A stretch of 64,000 bases of DNA, from positions 496,001 to 560,000 of the forward strand of contig NZ_RJKS01000001.1 of the NCBI RefSeq assembly GCF_003762905.1, given 5' to 3'. This document shows, in pieces, positions 1 through 9,336 of this stretch. The position numbers were made by a program, and so were the translations under genes. The notes beneath the pieces were generated by a model. The model made no database searches, was not told where the DNA came from, and saw only the letters and a program-made list of their open reading frames with translations. The stretch is from Curtobacterium sp. ZW137. Lineage in GTDB: Bacteria > Actinomycetota > Actinomycetes > Actinomycetales > Microbacteriaceae. Each line of letters opens with the position of its first letter. Within the stretch, counting starts at the first letter, position 1.

Positions 1-372
1 ATCTCGCTGTTGACGGACCACGGCGAACGCGCGCTCCACGAGGGGTGGGAGGCGCTCTGCGCGCGGACGACCGCGCTCGTCCGGTCGATGTTCGGGCAGC
101 GGCTCGGCGATGCCCGCCTCACCGCCCTCGTGGCGGAGCTCTCCGCGCGCAACACGCACTTCCGGGATGCGTGGCAGCGCAACGACGTGTCGACGTCGTC
201 CAGCGGTGAGCACGTGCTGCGCCATCCGCAGACCGGGCGTCTCGTCCTGCACTACGCACGGCTCCCGCTCCCCGGGACGGACGGTCAGAGCATCTGGCTG
301 TACCAGGCAGAACCCGGGACGCCCAGCGCTCTGGCGCTCGAGACCCTGGCGCTCGCGGCACCGGTCGTGTGA
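1..372 (+). CDS. XRE-family regulator, MmyB-like C-terminal domain (partial, 5' end outside window)
   Basis: The reading frame is open from base 1, so the gene starts before the window and only about 123 C-terminal residues are visible. They match the ligand-binding half of MmyB-type helix-turn-helix regulators: a helical stretch ending in an FRDAWQRNDV-like segment, then a GEHVLRHPQTGRL beta-hairpin and a C-terminal IWLYQAEPGTPS segment. Known members pair this domain with an N-terminal XRE DNA-binding domain and often control neighbouring dehydrogenases. The SDR gene 66 bases downstream on the same strand is a plausible target, but that is inference. The DNA-binding part cannot be checked here. 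Confidence 0.8.
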   Translation: MSLLTDHGERALHEGWEALCARTTALVRSMFGQRLGDARLTALVAELSARNTHFRDAWQRNDVSTSSSGEHVLRHPQTGRLVLHYARLPLPGTDGQSIWLYQAEPGTPSALALETLALAAPVV

Positions 373-438
373 TCCCGTGCGCTTCACTGGTAGGAGCGGG
401 GACAGGCAGCGCCGCCCGGATCGCCCTACGGTCACGTC

Positions 439-1233
439 ATGGACCTCCACCTCACCGGCAAGGTCGCCGTCGTCACCGGGGCGAGCAAGGGCATCGGTCT
501 CGCGATCACCGAGGCGCTCGTCGCCGAGGGAGCACGGGTCGTCGCGGGTGCCCGCAGCATCACCGACGAGCTCGTCGCACTCTCCGACTCCGGGCAGGTG
601 CTCGCGGTCCCGGTCGACCTCTCCACCCCGGACGGCCCCGCTGAACTGGTCGCTCGCGCAGCGCACTTCGGCGGTCTCGACGTCCTCGTCAACAACGTCG
701 GAGCCGTCACGCCCCGGACGGACGGGTTCCTCGCGGTCAGCGACGAGGACTGGTCGCGCACCCTCAACCTGAGCCTGCTCGCACCCGTGCGCACCACCCG
801 AGCCGCCATCCCCCTGCTGCTCGAGCGCGGCGGCGGCAACGTCGTCACGATCGCCTCGGTGAACGCGTTCCTGCCGGACCCCGGTGTCATCGACTACTCG
901 GCGACGAAGGCCGCCGTCTGGAACCTCTCGAAGTCCCTCTCCAAGGAGTACGGACCGCAGGGCATCCGGTTCAACACGATCAGCCCCGGACCGGTGTCGA
1001 CGCCGCTGTGGCTCGGCGACGGCGGCGTCGCGGCAACCGTGGCCGCGGCGATGGGCGTGACGCCCGAGGAGGCGCGGGAACGGATCATCGCGGAGGGCGG
1101 CGGGTTCTCGACCGGTCGCTTCACCGAGCCGGCCGAGGTCGCCGACCTCGTCCTCCTCCTCGCCAGCGATCGTGCCGGCAACGCGACCGGCGCCGACTTC
1201 CTCATCGACGGCGGACTGACCAAGGACCTGTGA
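439..1233 (+). CDS. SDR-family oxidoreductase
   Basis: This 264-residue protein is a classical short-chain dehydrogenase/reductase. The nucleotide-binding TGASKGIG motif lies at residues 13-20, NNVG at 85-88, and the catalytic Ser140, Tyr153 and Lys157 are all present (DYSATK). It ends with the usual C-terminal FLIDGG segment. Such enzymes oxidise or reduce alcohols and ketones with NAD(P)H; the substrate cannot be read from the sequence. A TACGGT hexamer at 427-432 ends 6 bases before the ATG, suggesting a leaderless transcript. An alpha/beta hydrolase follows 46 bases later, so the two may be co-transcribed. Confidence 0.92.
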   Translation: MDLHLTGKVAVVTGASKGIGLAITEALVAEGARVVAGARSITDELVALSDSGQVLAVPVDLSTPDGPAELVARAAHFGGLDVLVNNVGAVTPRTDGFLAVSDEDWSRTLNLSLLAPVRTTRAAIPLLLERGGGNVVTIASVNAFLPDPGVIDYSATKAAVWNLSKSLSKEYGPQGIRFNTISPGPVSTPLWLGDGGVAATVAAAMGVTPEEARERIIAEGGGFSTGRFTEPAEVADLVLLLASDRAGNATGADFLIDGGLTKDL

Positions 1234-1279
1234 CCGCCCCGCGGACGTCGCCGGGCGCACCACTCTCGAAGGAGCAACC

Positions 1280-2107
1280 ATGTCGAAGACCCCGGTCGTG
1301 TTCATCCACGGCCTCTGGATCCACGCATCTGCCTGGCAACCGTGGATCGACCTGTTCGCCGAACACGGGTACGACGCGGTCGCGCCGGGGTGGCCCGGCG
1401 ACTCGGACACCGTCGACGCGACGCGCGAGGATCCCGACCGTCTCGACGACGTCGGGATCGAACAGATCTGCCGGCACTACGCCGAGATCATCGACACCCT
1501 GGACACGAAGCCCATCGTGATCGGCCACTCCTTCGGCGGTCTCATCGCCCAGGAGCTCCTCGCGAACGGGTTCGCCGTCGCCGGGGTGGCCATCGATCCG
1601 GCACCGATCAAGGGCGTCAAGATCCTGCCCTTCTCGCAGCTCCGGTCGGGCTTCCCCGCGCTCGGGAACCCGAAGAACAAGCACCGCACCGTCGCGCTGA
1701 CCGCGAAGCAGTTCCGCTACGCCTTCGGGAACGCCATCAGCGAGGAGGAGTCCGACGCGCTGCACGCCGCGTGGGCGATCCCCGGACCGGGTCGGCCGCT
1801 GTTCGAGGACGCGGCCGCGAACTTCTCACGCAACTCCCCGGCGACGGTCGACACCCACACTGCAGGGCGTGGGCCGCTGCTGCTGACGTCCGGAACCGAG
1901 GACCACACCGTCCCCGAGTCGGTCACGCGCGCCGTCGTCCGCCTCTACGGTGACAACCCCGACGTGGTCACCGAGTACCGGGAGTTCGAAGGCCGGGGGC
2001 ATTCGCTGACGATCGACAGCGGCTGGCGCACGGTCGCCGACGCGACGCTCGACTGGCTGGCGGCGCAACGGCTCGAGGGTGCCGACGACCAGGTGACCGC
2101 GCAGTAG
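1280..2107 (+). CDS. Alpha/beta hydrolase
   Basis: A 275-residue cytosolic alpha/beta hydrolase. It shows the oxyanion HG motif at residues 10-11, the nucleophile elbow GHSFGG with Ser84, an acid residue in the TEDHTVPE segment near residue 208, and His241 in GRGHSL. It has no signal peptide. The ATG is preceded by AAGGAG at a normal distance, unlike the leaderless SDR gene upstream. The substrate is unknown. The family includes esterases and haloperoxidase-like or epoxide hydrolases. Confidence 0.9.
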   Translation: MSKTPVVFIHGLWIHASAWQPWIDLFAEHGYDAVAPGWPGDSDTVDATREDPDRLDDVGIEQICRHYAEIIDTLDTKPIVIGHSFGGLIAQELLANGFAVAGVAIDPAPIKGVKILPFSQLRSGFPALGNPKNKHRTVALTAKQFRYAFGNAISEEESDALHAAWAIPGPGRPLFEDAAANFSRNSPATVDTHTAGRGPLLLTSGTEDHTVPESVTRAVVRLYGDNPDVVTEYREFEGRGHSLTIDSGWRTVADATLDWLAAQRLEGADDQVTAQ

Positions 2108-2118
2108 TCGCGCGGACG

Positions 2119-3580
2119 GTGCCGCGTGCCCAGCTAGCGGACGATCCTCGCCGTCGCGATCCTCGCCTCCTTCGTCGCCTTCCTCGACGGCTCGATCGTC
2201 AACGTCGCACTGCCCGCCATCGCCGACGAGCTCGGCGGCCGGGTCGGCACCCAGCAGTGGGTCCTGGACGCGTACCTCCTCGCGCTCGGTGCCCTGATCC
2301 TCCTCACCGGGTCGCTCGCGGATGCGTTCGGCAAACTGCGCGTCCTGCGGACCGGGCTCGTCGTCTTCGGCCTCGCGTCCGTCGCCTGCGCGCTCGTCCC
2401 GACCGCTGGGCTGCTCATCGCCGCCCGAGCCGCGCAGGGGATCGGGGCGGCGTTGCTCGTCCCGAGCTCGTTGGCGCTGATCACGGCGGCCTTCCCTGGC
2501 GACTCGCGGGGACGGGCGATCGGGACCTGGACGGCGTGGACGAGCACCGCGTTCGTCGTCGGACCGCTCCTCGGCGGCGCGCTCGTCGACCTCGTGGGGT
2601 GGCGATCCGTCTTCGCCATCAACGTGATCCCGATCGTGGTGACGCTGGCGCTCCTCGGCCGGTCGAGCGATCCGGAGCGCACCGACCGACGCCCGAGGAT
2701 CGACGTGCTCGGAGCCGCCCTGGTCGCAGTGGGTCTCGCCGCTCTGGCGTTCGGTCTCATCGAGCAGCAGGGCGCCGGCTGGGGGAGCCCGGTCGTGGTG
2801 GTGTCCCTGGCGATCGGGGTCGTCGCACTCGCGGCCTTCCTCGGGTGGGAGCGTCGCGCCCCGGAGCCGTTGCTGCCGATGGCGCTGTTCCGGATCCGGG
2901 ACTTCCGGTTCGGCAACCTCGCGACCACCGGCATCTACGCGGGGGTGTCGCTGGGACTCCTCGTCGTCGTGCTCTTCCTGCGGGAGGTGGCGGGCTGGCC
3001 CGCCACCCTCGCGGGGCTGGCCACGTTGCCGATCGCGGTCGCGTCGCTGCTCCTCGCGCGGTTCGCCGGTGTGCTCGCCGGGCGCTTCGGGTCACGGGTG
3101 TTCGTGACCGCCGGGTGCGGGATCAGCGCGTGCGGGTTCCTGCTGATGCTGAGCGCCCGCCCGCCGGTCGACTTCCTCTGGCAGCTCCTGCCGGGGCTGC
3201 TCGTCTACGGCGTGGGCCTGGCGGTGACGGTCGCGCCGCTCACGACGGCGGTGCTCGCCGCGGTGCCGGCCGAGCGGGCCGGTGTCGCTTCCGCGGTCAA
3301 CAACGCGGTCGCCCGTGTCGCCGGTCTGGTCGCCATCGCGTTCCTCAGCACGATCACGGGGCCGGCGATCGACACGGCCGGGTTCCACCGGACGCTCGTC
3401 GTGACCGCGTGTCTGTTCGCGGCGGCGGCCGTCGTCGCCGCGCTCGGGCTCAGCCGGCACGCGTCGGCGGCTCCCTGGGCGGGAGCGCCGGCGGCGGTCC
3501 CGGCGGACGCGACGGCGAACTGCAACGACCGCGCCGTCCCCGCCGGGCTGCACGTGCCGAGCACCCGAGCGCGCCCGTGA
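2119..3580 (+). pseudogene. DHA2-type MFS drug transporter with apparent 1-base frameshift near the start
   Basis: The frame from 2138 to 3580 encodes a complete multi-pass major facilitator of the EmrB/QacA (DHA2) type, with LDGSIVNVALPAI in helix 1 and a Q-W-V-L-D-A-Y helix-2 start. No ATG, GTG or TTG lies in that frame between the TAG at 2135-2137 and a TTG at 2453, which would delete several helices. Removing A2136 joins a GTG at 2119 to the frame and gives MPRAQLRTILAVAILASF, a normal N-terminus for this family (about 486 residues). So the gene is either broken by a 1-base insertion or carries a sequencing error. A rare non-standard start is a weaker alternative. The C-terminal 40 residues are polar and not conserved. 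Confidence 0.6.
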
Positions 3581-3643
3581 CGGTACGGTCGGCGGTGTCG
3601 GCGGCCCCGACCCGTTCGGTGCCCGTGAGTGAGGTGGTGCACG

Positions 3644-4099
3644 ATGCCAGACGACCGTGACGACCCGGAGCGTGTGACACCGCTGCCCGAGGCGATGACC
3701 GGACGCGCGAGCCCCGCGAAGGCCGCGGAGGGGGACGAGCCCGTCTTCGCCTACCTCGCCTCGCTCCCGCAGCCGCAGCGCGGGATCGCCGAGGCAGTGG
3801 ACGCGCTGGCGGCCGCCACACTGCCCGAGCTGCACCGCGCGGTGAAGTGGGGCATGGCGTACTACGGCGTCGGCGAGGGCTGGTGCTTCAGCTGCGGTGG
3901 CTTCGCCGGGGACGTCAAGGTGATGTTCATCAACGGAGCGAGCCTGCTCGATCCGGTGCCGCCGGTCACCCCGATCGGGATGGGCAAGGCGACGCGGGGC
4001 GTGGAACTGCGGACCGCCGACGAGCTCGACCACGAGCAGGTCGCCGCGTGGATGCGTCAGATCACCGCCGTCCCGGGCATCGGCGGCAAGCGACGCTAG
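3644..4099 (+). CDS. DUF1801 domain-containing protein
   Basis: A 151-residue soluble protein with the DUF1801 (YdhG-like) fold. It has the FAYLASLPQPQR start, the LHRAVKWGMAYYG segment, and the VKVMFINGASL strand, followed by the usual amphipathic C-terminus. The family has no firm biochemical function. The ATG at 3644 is chosen because GAGGTGG precedes it; an earlier in-frame GTG at 3629 lies inside that ribosome-binding sequence. The stop is followed at once by a 9-base tandem repeat. Confidence 0.82.
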   Translation: MPDDRDDPERVTPLPEAMTGRASPAKAAEGDEPVFAYLASLPQPQRGIAEAVDALAAATLPELHRAVKWGMAYYGVGEGWCFSCGGFAGDVKVMFINGASLLDPVPPVTPIGMGKATRGVELRTADELDHEQVAAWMRQITAVPGIGGKRR

Positions 4100-4101
4100 C
4101 G

Positions 4102-4137
4102 GCCCAGCCCGCCCAGCCCGCCCAGCCCGCCCAGCCC
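4102..4137. repeat. 9-bp tandem repeat, four copies
   Basis: Four exact copies of GCCCAGCCC fill the gap between the convergent stops of the DUF1801 and NTF2-like genes. It is a simple-sequence tract that could vary in length by slippage. It lies outside both coding frames. Confidence 0.85.
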
Positions 4138-4139
4138 GC

Positions 4140-4556
4140 TCAGTCGGGCAACCGCTCGGCGAGCCCCGCACGCTCCGGCGCCGCCGGGAACGGATCCGCG
4201 AAGTACTGCGTCTCGTGCACGACCAGGTCGCCGACGAACTCCATGATCGACACGGTCCGCGTCGGCACCCCGTCGTACGTGATGACGCACTCGCTGACCC
4301 AGAGCGGGCCGCTGCCCACGATCCGGCGGACCGCGAAGTGCCGTTCGGCCGGGTGTCCACCGCGCTGTGCCGCGATCCGCTCGCGTCCGCGGAACCGCTC
4401 GCCGGACTGCGGGTAGTCGAGGACCGCGTCGTCGGCGTACATCGCGTGCTCCGCGGTGACGTCACCGCGCTCCGACGCACGCCAGTGCTCCTCGACGATC
4501 GCCCGGCGGTCCGGCGCACCGTGGAGGTCCGTGCCGCCGACGTCGTCGAGGTCCAT
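4140..4556 (-). CDS. SnoaL/NTF2-like nuclear transport factor 2 family protein
   Basis: A 138-residue single-domain protein of the NTF2/SnoaL cone fold. It has an N-terminal helix with EEHWRASERGD, a YADDAVLDYPQSGERFRGRE segment, and later strands ending in ETQYFADPF. Members are small-molecule isomerases, hydratases or binding proteins, and no substrate can be named. The ATG at 4556 is preferred over the GTG two codons earlier because a TAGGTT -10-like hexamer (4568-4563) ends exactly 6 bases before it, fitting a leaderless mRNA. Confidence 0.85.
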   Translation of the reverse strand: MDLDDVGGTDLHGAPDRRAIVEEHWRASERGDVTAEHAMYADDAVLDYPQSGERFRGRERIAAQRGGHPAERHFAVRRIVGSGPLWVSECVITYDGVPTRTVSIMEFVGDLVVHETQYFADPFPAAPERAGLAERLPD

Positions 4557-4562
4557 GTGCAC

Positions 4563-4568
4563 AACCTA
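4563..4568 (-). promoter_or_regulatory. -10 element of leaderless NTF2-like gene
   Basis: TAGGTT read on the minus strand, 6 bases before the ATG at 4556. It follows the TAnnnT pattern seen before many genes here and decides the start codon. Confidence 0.5.
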
Positions 4569-4678
4569 GGACGGGGCGGGCTCGATCACTAGAGCGGGGC
4601 GGCAGCGGCGCGAAGACGGCTCCAGGTCACCCCTTCCGGGTGGGGCAGACGGCCGCGGAACGCAGTGGGATGCTCGTC

Positions 4679-6049
4679 ATGAGCGACGCAGTGACGACCA
4701 GCGGCATCGATCGATCCCTCCTGACCAAGGCGTACCTGTACGGCTTCCCCCTGGTGTTCAACCTGGAACAGGTGCGGCGCTACGTCCGGACCGGGATCGG
4801 CGCGGTCCCGGCGGCACCGTGGAACACGTTCGGGCATGCCCGCACGCTCGCCGGTCCCGCCGACACCTTCGTCACGATCAACAACGACACCCTGTACTCG
4901 ATGGCCCAGATCGACGTCAGCGTCGGGCCGGTCCGTCTGCGTGTGCCGGACACCGCCGGTCGCTACTACGTGCTGCAGTTCGTGTCGGCGTGGACGGACA
5001 ACTTCGCCTACGTCGGACACCGGGCGACGGGGACCGCCGCGGGGGAGTTCCTGCTCGTCCCACCGGGCTGGAGCGGTGACGCTGCAGATGCGTCCACGGC
5101 CGAGGCCGACCTCGCCGCGACGACCGTGATCCACTTCCCGACCACCGTCGCGTCCATCGTCGGGCGCTGGGCGGTCGCCGACGGTGACGACCTCAGCACC
5201 GTGCACGCGCTGCAGGACGCCACGACGCTGACACCGGTGGCCCCGGCTGCGGTCCCGGTCGGACTCGCCGAACCGGACGCCGGCGTCCCCGATGCGGTGG
5301 CGTTCCTCGAGGAGCTGCGCGTCTGGTCGCAGCAGTTCCCTCCCGCAGCGCGCGACCTCGAGTTGCAGCGCTCGTTCGGTCCTGCCGGCATCACCGCGCC
5401 CTCGAGTTCCTACCTCGACCTGCCGGAGGCGACGACCGAGTCGCTCGCCGACGGGATCGCTGCCGGACACGCGGCGCTGGAACACGCACTGTCGTCGGGA
5501 GCGAGCCCGCAGGTCAACGGGTGGAAGCTCACCCTGCACGCCTTCGACTACAACCTGGACTTCTTCGAGGTCGGTGCCCTCGACGACGAACGGTTCGAGA
5601 TCGCCGACCCGGAGCTCCGGATCGTCGAGCGAGCCGCGGCCGCGCTCGGTGGCCTGTGGGGGAACCACGCCTACGAGGCGGCGTACATCATGACGTACGT
5701 GGACGACCACGACGAACAGCTCACCGGCAGTCGGACCTACGCACTCCGCCTCGACCCCACGCCGCCGGTCGGTGCGTTCTGGTCGCTGACGATGTACTCG
5801 GTCCCCGACTACTTCCTCGTCGCCAACCCGATCGACCGGTACTCGGTCGGCGACCGCACACCGGGGCTGGTGCGGGACGAGGACGGCGCGCTGACGATCA
5901 CGATCAGCCACGAGCCACCCGCCGACCCGAACGCGAACTGGCTGCCGAGCCCGGCGGGGGACTTCCGTCCGATCCTCCGGATGTACGAACCGGACGACGC
6001 GGTCCTCGACGGGGAGTGGACTGCGCCGCCGATCGTCCGGCGGACCTGA
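4679..6049 (+). CDS. DUF1254/DUF1214 domain-containing protein
   Basis: About 456 residues with the two-domain layout DUF1254 (N-terminal half, including TFVTINNDTLYSMAQIDV and the YYVLQFVSAWTDNFAYVG segment) and DUF1214 (C-terminal, including FWSLTMYSVPDYFLVANPI and a DPNANWLPSP ending). Homologues are often secreted or cytosolic proteins of unknown chemistry. No signal peptide is visible here. The ATG at 4679 is preferred to the ATG at 4670 and the GTG at 4640 because conserved sequence begins right after it; a TGGGAT hexamer just upstream could be a -10 box. It stands alone between a divergent NTF2-like gene and a convergent transporter. Confidence 0.85.
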   Translation: MSDAVTTSGIDRSLLTKAYLYGFPLVFNLEQVRRYVRTGIGAVPAAPWNTFGHARTLAGPADTFVTINNDTLYSMAQIDVSVGPVRLRVPDTAGRYYVLQFVSAWTDNFAYVGHRATGTAAGEFLLVPPGWSGDAADASTAEADLAATTVIHFPTTVASIVGRWAVADGDDLSTVHALQDATTLTPVAPAAVPVGLAEPDAGVPDAVAFLEELRVWSQQFPPAARDLELQRSFGPAGITAPSSSYLDLPEATTESLADGIAAGHAALEHALSSGASPQVNGWKLTLHAFDYNLDFFEVGALDDERFEIADPELRIVERAAAALGGLWGNHAYEAAYIMTYVDDHDEQLTGSRTYALRLDPTPPVGAFWSLTMYSVPDYFLVANPIDRYSVGDRTPGLVRDEDGALTITISHEPPADPNANWLPSPAGDFRPILRMYEPDDAVLDGEWTAPPIVRRT

Positions 6050-6095
6050 CCCCGGCGGACCTGAACCCGCCGGCCCGGCCCGGCCCGGCCCGGCG

Positions 6096-7550
6096 TCAGG
6101 CGGTCGCCGAAGCCCGACGCGTGCGGGCGCACACCATGCCGACCCCCACGAGCGCCGCAGCGATCACCGTCAGCACCACGCCGGCGACGGTGATCCCGCC
6201 CTCGAACGTCGCGAGCCGCTCCGGCGTCCACGACGTCGTCGCGATGCTCCCGGACACCAGTGCCGCGAGGATCGTGCCGATCGCCGCGATGCCGAACCCG
6301 TTCGCGATCTCGCTCGCGGTGTCGACCAGTGCGGCCCCGACGGACGTCCGGTTCGCCGGCAGCCCCTGGATCACGTTGTTCCCGGCCACCACGCCGACCA
6401 CCCGCATCCCGGCGGCGACGAGCACGATCGCAACGACGATCCACCCGTACCCGGCGCGGCCGCCGACGGCGAAGACCGCGAGTCCGGCGACCACGGCGCC
6501 GGCGCTCATCCACGCGGCCCGCCCCAGCCCGACCCGCTGGACGAACGGCCCGACGAACCGCCCGCTCGCGAGCAGCACGACGACCTGCGGCAGCATCGCG
6601 AGCGCGGCCAGGGACGGCGCCCAGCCCCACGCGAACTGCAGCTGCAGCGTGACCATGTAGGACAGTCCGGACACGGCCAGCCCGGCGGCGGCCTTGTAGG
6701 CGAGTCCGCTCGCGACGAGCGGGCGGGTGAGCAGCGTCAGGTCCAGGAGCGGCTGGGCCGCGGTCCGCTCGCGGAGCACGAAGGCGACCGCGGCGAGCAG
6801 GGTCACGGCCACACCGGTCCAACCCGGCCAGGAGGCTGGGCTCGCCTCCACGAAGAGGGTCGGGGTCACGAGTGCCCCGACCAGGGCCGTGGTCCCGATC
6901 ACCGCGCCGGCCACGTCGATCCGGTCGGGATGGAGGTCCTCGGCCCGGTCGGCGGGCACGCCGAGCCGGATCCCGACGAACGCGAAGAGGGCGATCGGCA
7001 CGTTCACGAGGAGGAGCGCCTGCCACGGGGCGACCGCAAGCGCGAACCCGCCGGCGGTCGGGCCGATCGCGAGGCCGACGAGCCCCGCGGTGGAGATCAC
7101 GGTGAGCGCGCGGATGCGGAGCGACTCGACGTCGAAGAGCCGGAACGCCAGGGCCATCGACCCGGGCGTCGTCATCGCCGCGGCGATGCCCATCACGACC
7201 CGGACGGCGATGAGCTCACCGGTGGTCGTGACGAGGGCGGTCGCGAGGCTCGCGAGCCCGAGCAGGACGAGCCCGACGAGCATCACGCGCCGACGGCCGA
7301 ACCGGTCGGCGACCGCGCCGAAGAGGAGCATCAGGGCACCGAACACGACCGAGTACGAGCCGGTGACCCACTGCAGTGCGGTGGTCGACGCGTGCAGGTC
7401 ACGGCCGATCGTCGGCAGCGCGACGTTGAGCACCGAGTTGTCGAGCATCTCGAACAGGAAGACGGCGGACAGCCCGGTGAGGGCGACCCATGCGTCCTGG
7501 AGCCGAGGGGCGGTGGGGGTACCGGTGGAGACCGGGGAACGGGTGGACAC
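6096..7550 (-). CDS. MFS transporter, DHA2 (EmrB/QacA-like) family
   Basis: About 484 residues and predicted 14 membrane helices. Helix 1 carries LFEMLDNSVLNVALPTIGRD, the drug-proton antiporter signature, followed by the GAVADRFGRRRV loop 2-3 motif. It probably exports amphipathic compounds by proton exchange. The GTG at 7550 is chosen over the GTG two codons upstream because AAGGAG is directly adjacent to the latter and 5 bases from the former. An SDR gene on the same strand lies 118 bases upstream (ending at 7668), so co-transcription is possible but not shown. Confidence 0.9.
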   Translation of the reverse strand: MSTRSPVSTGTPTAPRLQDAWVALTGLSAVFLFEMLDNSVLNVALPTIGRDLHASTTALQWVTGSYSVVFGALMLLFGAVADRFGRRRVMLVGLVLLGLASLATALVTTTGELIAVRVVMGIAAAMTTPGSMALAFRLFDVESLRIRALTVISTAGLVGLAIGPTAGGFALAVAPWQALLLVNVPIALFAFVGIRLGVPADRAEDLHPDRIDVAGAVIGTTALVGALVTPTLFVEASPASWPGWTGVAVTLLAAVAFVLRERTAAQPLLDLTLLTRPLVASGLAYKAAAGLAVSGLSYMVTLQLQFAWGWAPSLAALAMLPQVVVLLASGRFVGPFVQRVGLGRAAWMSAGAVVAGLAVFAVGGRAGYGWIVVAIVLVAAGMRVVGVVAGNNVIQGLPANRTSVGAALVDTASEIANGFGIAAIGTILAALVSGSIATTSWTPERLATFEGGITVAGVVLTVIAAALVGVGMVCARTRRASATA

Positions 7551-7667
7551 GTGCACTCCTTCGATGAAGAAGTGGCGACTCGTCCGAGACCGCGTGTACT
7601 TGCCCTGCCGGCGAACCGGCGAGGCCTTTTGCCCTCTGCCAGAGAGGCTAGGCCCAGATCGCCCGGT

Positions 7668-8534
7668 TCACAACCCGAAGCCACCGTCCGACGTGAGGAC
7701 CTGCCCCACCATCCAGCTGCCGGAGGCCGTTGCCAGCCACCCGATGAGCTCCGCCGGGTCCGCCGGCGTCCCGACACGACCGAACGGGGTGCTCGCGATG
7801 TACGCGTCGAGGTCCTCGAGCGAGCGGTCGGTCGTCTCCGGGTCCATGTATCCGGTGTTCACCGGGCCCGGGTTGATCGTGTTGAGGATGATCCCGAGTT
7901 CCAGGAGCTCCGCCGCGACCGTCGCGGTGACCCCGGCGAGCGCCGCCTTGCTGGCGGCGTAGGCGACCTCGCCGCGCATCGCGCCGGAGATCTGTCCGGA
8001 GGTCATCCAGAACACGTGTCCCTGCGCCTCGGTGTACGGGCCGTTGCCGACGATCCGGTCCCCGGGTCGCCGCGGTTCCTCGGGCTCGGGCGCTCGGAGT
8101 CGCGCGAACTCGGCGGTGAGCAGCAGCGTCGAGCGGGTGTTGACGTCCCAGAAGGCGCTGAGCCGTTCGGGCGTCATGTCCAGGATGCTGCCGTCGTCGC
8201 CGCTCTTCGCGTGGTTGCAGACGAGCACGTCGAGCGTGCCGGTCAGCGCGGTCGCCGCGCCCACGACCTCGGGGATGCTCGCGGGGTCGGACAGGTCGGC
8301 CGCGACGTCGGCGAAGCGCGCGCCCTCGGTGAGGTGTTCCCGGACGCCGGTGCGGACGGCGTCGAGGTCGTCACCGCCCCAGGGGAGATCGAGGTCGTGC
8401 GGGCGGTGGTGGTGGATGACGACGCTCGCGCCGAGGGACGCGAGCTTGGTGGCGACGGCGAACCCGATGCCCCGGCGCCGTGAGACACCGGTGACGAGGG
8501 CGGTCTTGCCGTGCAGGGGAAGGTGTGCGGACAT
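7668..8534 (-). CDS. SDR-family oxidoreductase, FabG-like
   Basis: A 288-residue short-chain dehydrogenase. The nucleotide-binding motif is an expanded TGVSRRRGIG (residues 15-24) rather than the usual TGxxxGIG, a form seen in 3-ketoacyl-reductase-like SDRs. NHAK replaces NNAG. The active-site Tyr and Lys are in VAYAASKAAL, preceded by the Ser in WMTSGQISG. The protein ends LTSDGGFGL. The ATG has AGAGG upstream. The substrate is unknown. Confidence 0.88.
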   Translation of the reverse strand: MSAHLPLHGKTALVTGVSRRRGIGFAVATKLASLGASVVIHHHRPHDLDLPWGGDDLDAVRTGVREHLTEGARFADVAADLSDPASIPEVVGAATALTGTLDVLVCNHAKSGDDGSILDMTPERLSAFWDVNTRSTLLLTAEFARLRAPEPEEPRRPGDRIVGNGPYTEAQGHVFWMTSGQISGAMRGEVAYAASKAALAGVTATVAAELLELGIILNTINPGPVNTGYMDPETTDRSLEDLDAYIASTPFGRVGTPADPAELIGWLATASGSWMVGQVLTSDGGFGL

Positions 8535-8638
8535 GGTGAACCTCTCGATCGCGCCCGGGACGGCGCAGGGATGGGAATCGGGGACGGTTCAGCGGCACTG
8601 CATGAGGAATACCCTAGCGGCGGACCGGTGAGGTGACC

Positions 8639-9217
8639 ATGTCGAAGACGGTGCTCTACATGTCCATGTCGCTCGACGGCTTCATGGCCGGACCGAACGT
8701 GCGCGACGACAACGGGCTCGGCGACGGCGGTCCGCGACTGCACGAGTGGGTGTTCCCGCCGGAAGGCGAGGTGAACACCCGCGTCGTGGCGGAGTTCATG
8801 GCGACCGGCGCGGTCGTCGCCGGTCGCGGCACCTTCGAACCCGCCGGGGGCTGGGACGGCGACCACCACGACGGCGTCCCGATCTGGGTCCTCAGCCGGA
8901 ACCCGGATCCCGCGTGGGCGGAACGCTGGCCGCGGGTGCACTCCACCGACGACGTCGGGGAGGCGTTCCGCGCGGCGCGGGACGCAGCCGGGGACCGGGA
9001 CGTCCTGGTGCACGGTGCGACCGTGGCGCAGCTCGCGATCCGGGCCGGACTGCTCGACGAGATGGAGATCCACCTCGTCCCGGTGCTCTTCGGCGGGGGA
9101 CGGCGACTGTTCGAGCACCTCGGCGTCGGGCAGCGCGAGCTCGAGCGCGTGCGGGTCCTGGCCGGCGAGGGCGGCGTCACGCACCTCCGTTACCGGCTGG
9201 CATCCGATCCCTCGTAG
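8639..9217 (+). CDS. Dihydrofolate reductase family protein (RibD C-terminal-like)
   Basis: A 192-residue protein of the RibD_C/DHFR-like fold, with an N-terminal SMSLDGFMAGPN strand-loop and VVAGRGTFE followed by the VLVHGATVAQLAI helix and the MEIHLVPVLFGGGRRLFE strand. Members reduce pterin- or flavin-precursor-like substrates with NADPH, but most stand-alone copies have no assigned reaction. The ATG at 8639 is chosen because AGG and GTG just before it act as ribosome-binding site. Transcription ends toward the perfect palindrome at 9261. Confidence 0.87.
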   Translation: MSKTVLYMSMSLDGFMAGPNVRDDNGLGDGGPRLHEWVFPPEGEVNTRVVAEFMATGAVVAGRGTFEPAGGWDGDHHDGVPIWVLSRNPDPAWAERWPRVHSTDDVGEAFRAARDAAGDRDVLVHGATVAQLAIRAGLLDEMEIHLVPVLFGGGRRLFEHLGVGQRELERVRVLAGEGGVTHLRYRLASDPS

Positions 9218-9260
9218 CCGGCGGTGGTGAGCGGACCGGATGCCATGGTCGCGACCAGGA

Positions 9261-9308
9261 GACGGACGGGAGGCCCGGTGCCAGCTGGCACCGGGCCTCC
9301 CGTCCGTC
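9261..9308. terminator. Perfect 48-bp palindrome, bidirectional terminator (repeat family copy A)
   Basis: A perfect 24+24 bp inverted repeat with core GGAGGCCCGGTGCC, centred on AGCT. It lies between the convergent DHFR-like and GH16-like genes. No T-tract follows, so termination would rest on stem strength. The same sequence family recurs near 19596, 24926 and 33316, always beyond a gene's 3' end. Confidence 0.75.
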
Positions 9309-9336
9309 GTGCAGCGCGTTCAGCGCGTTCCGGACG

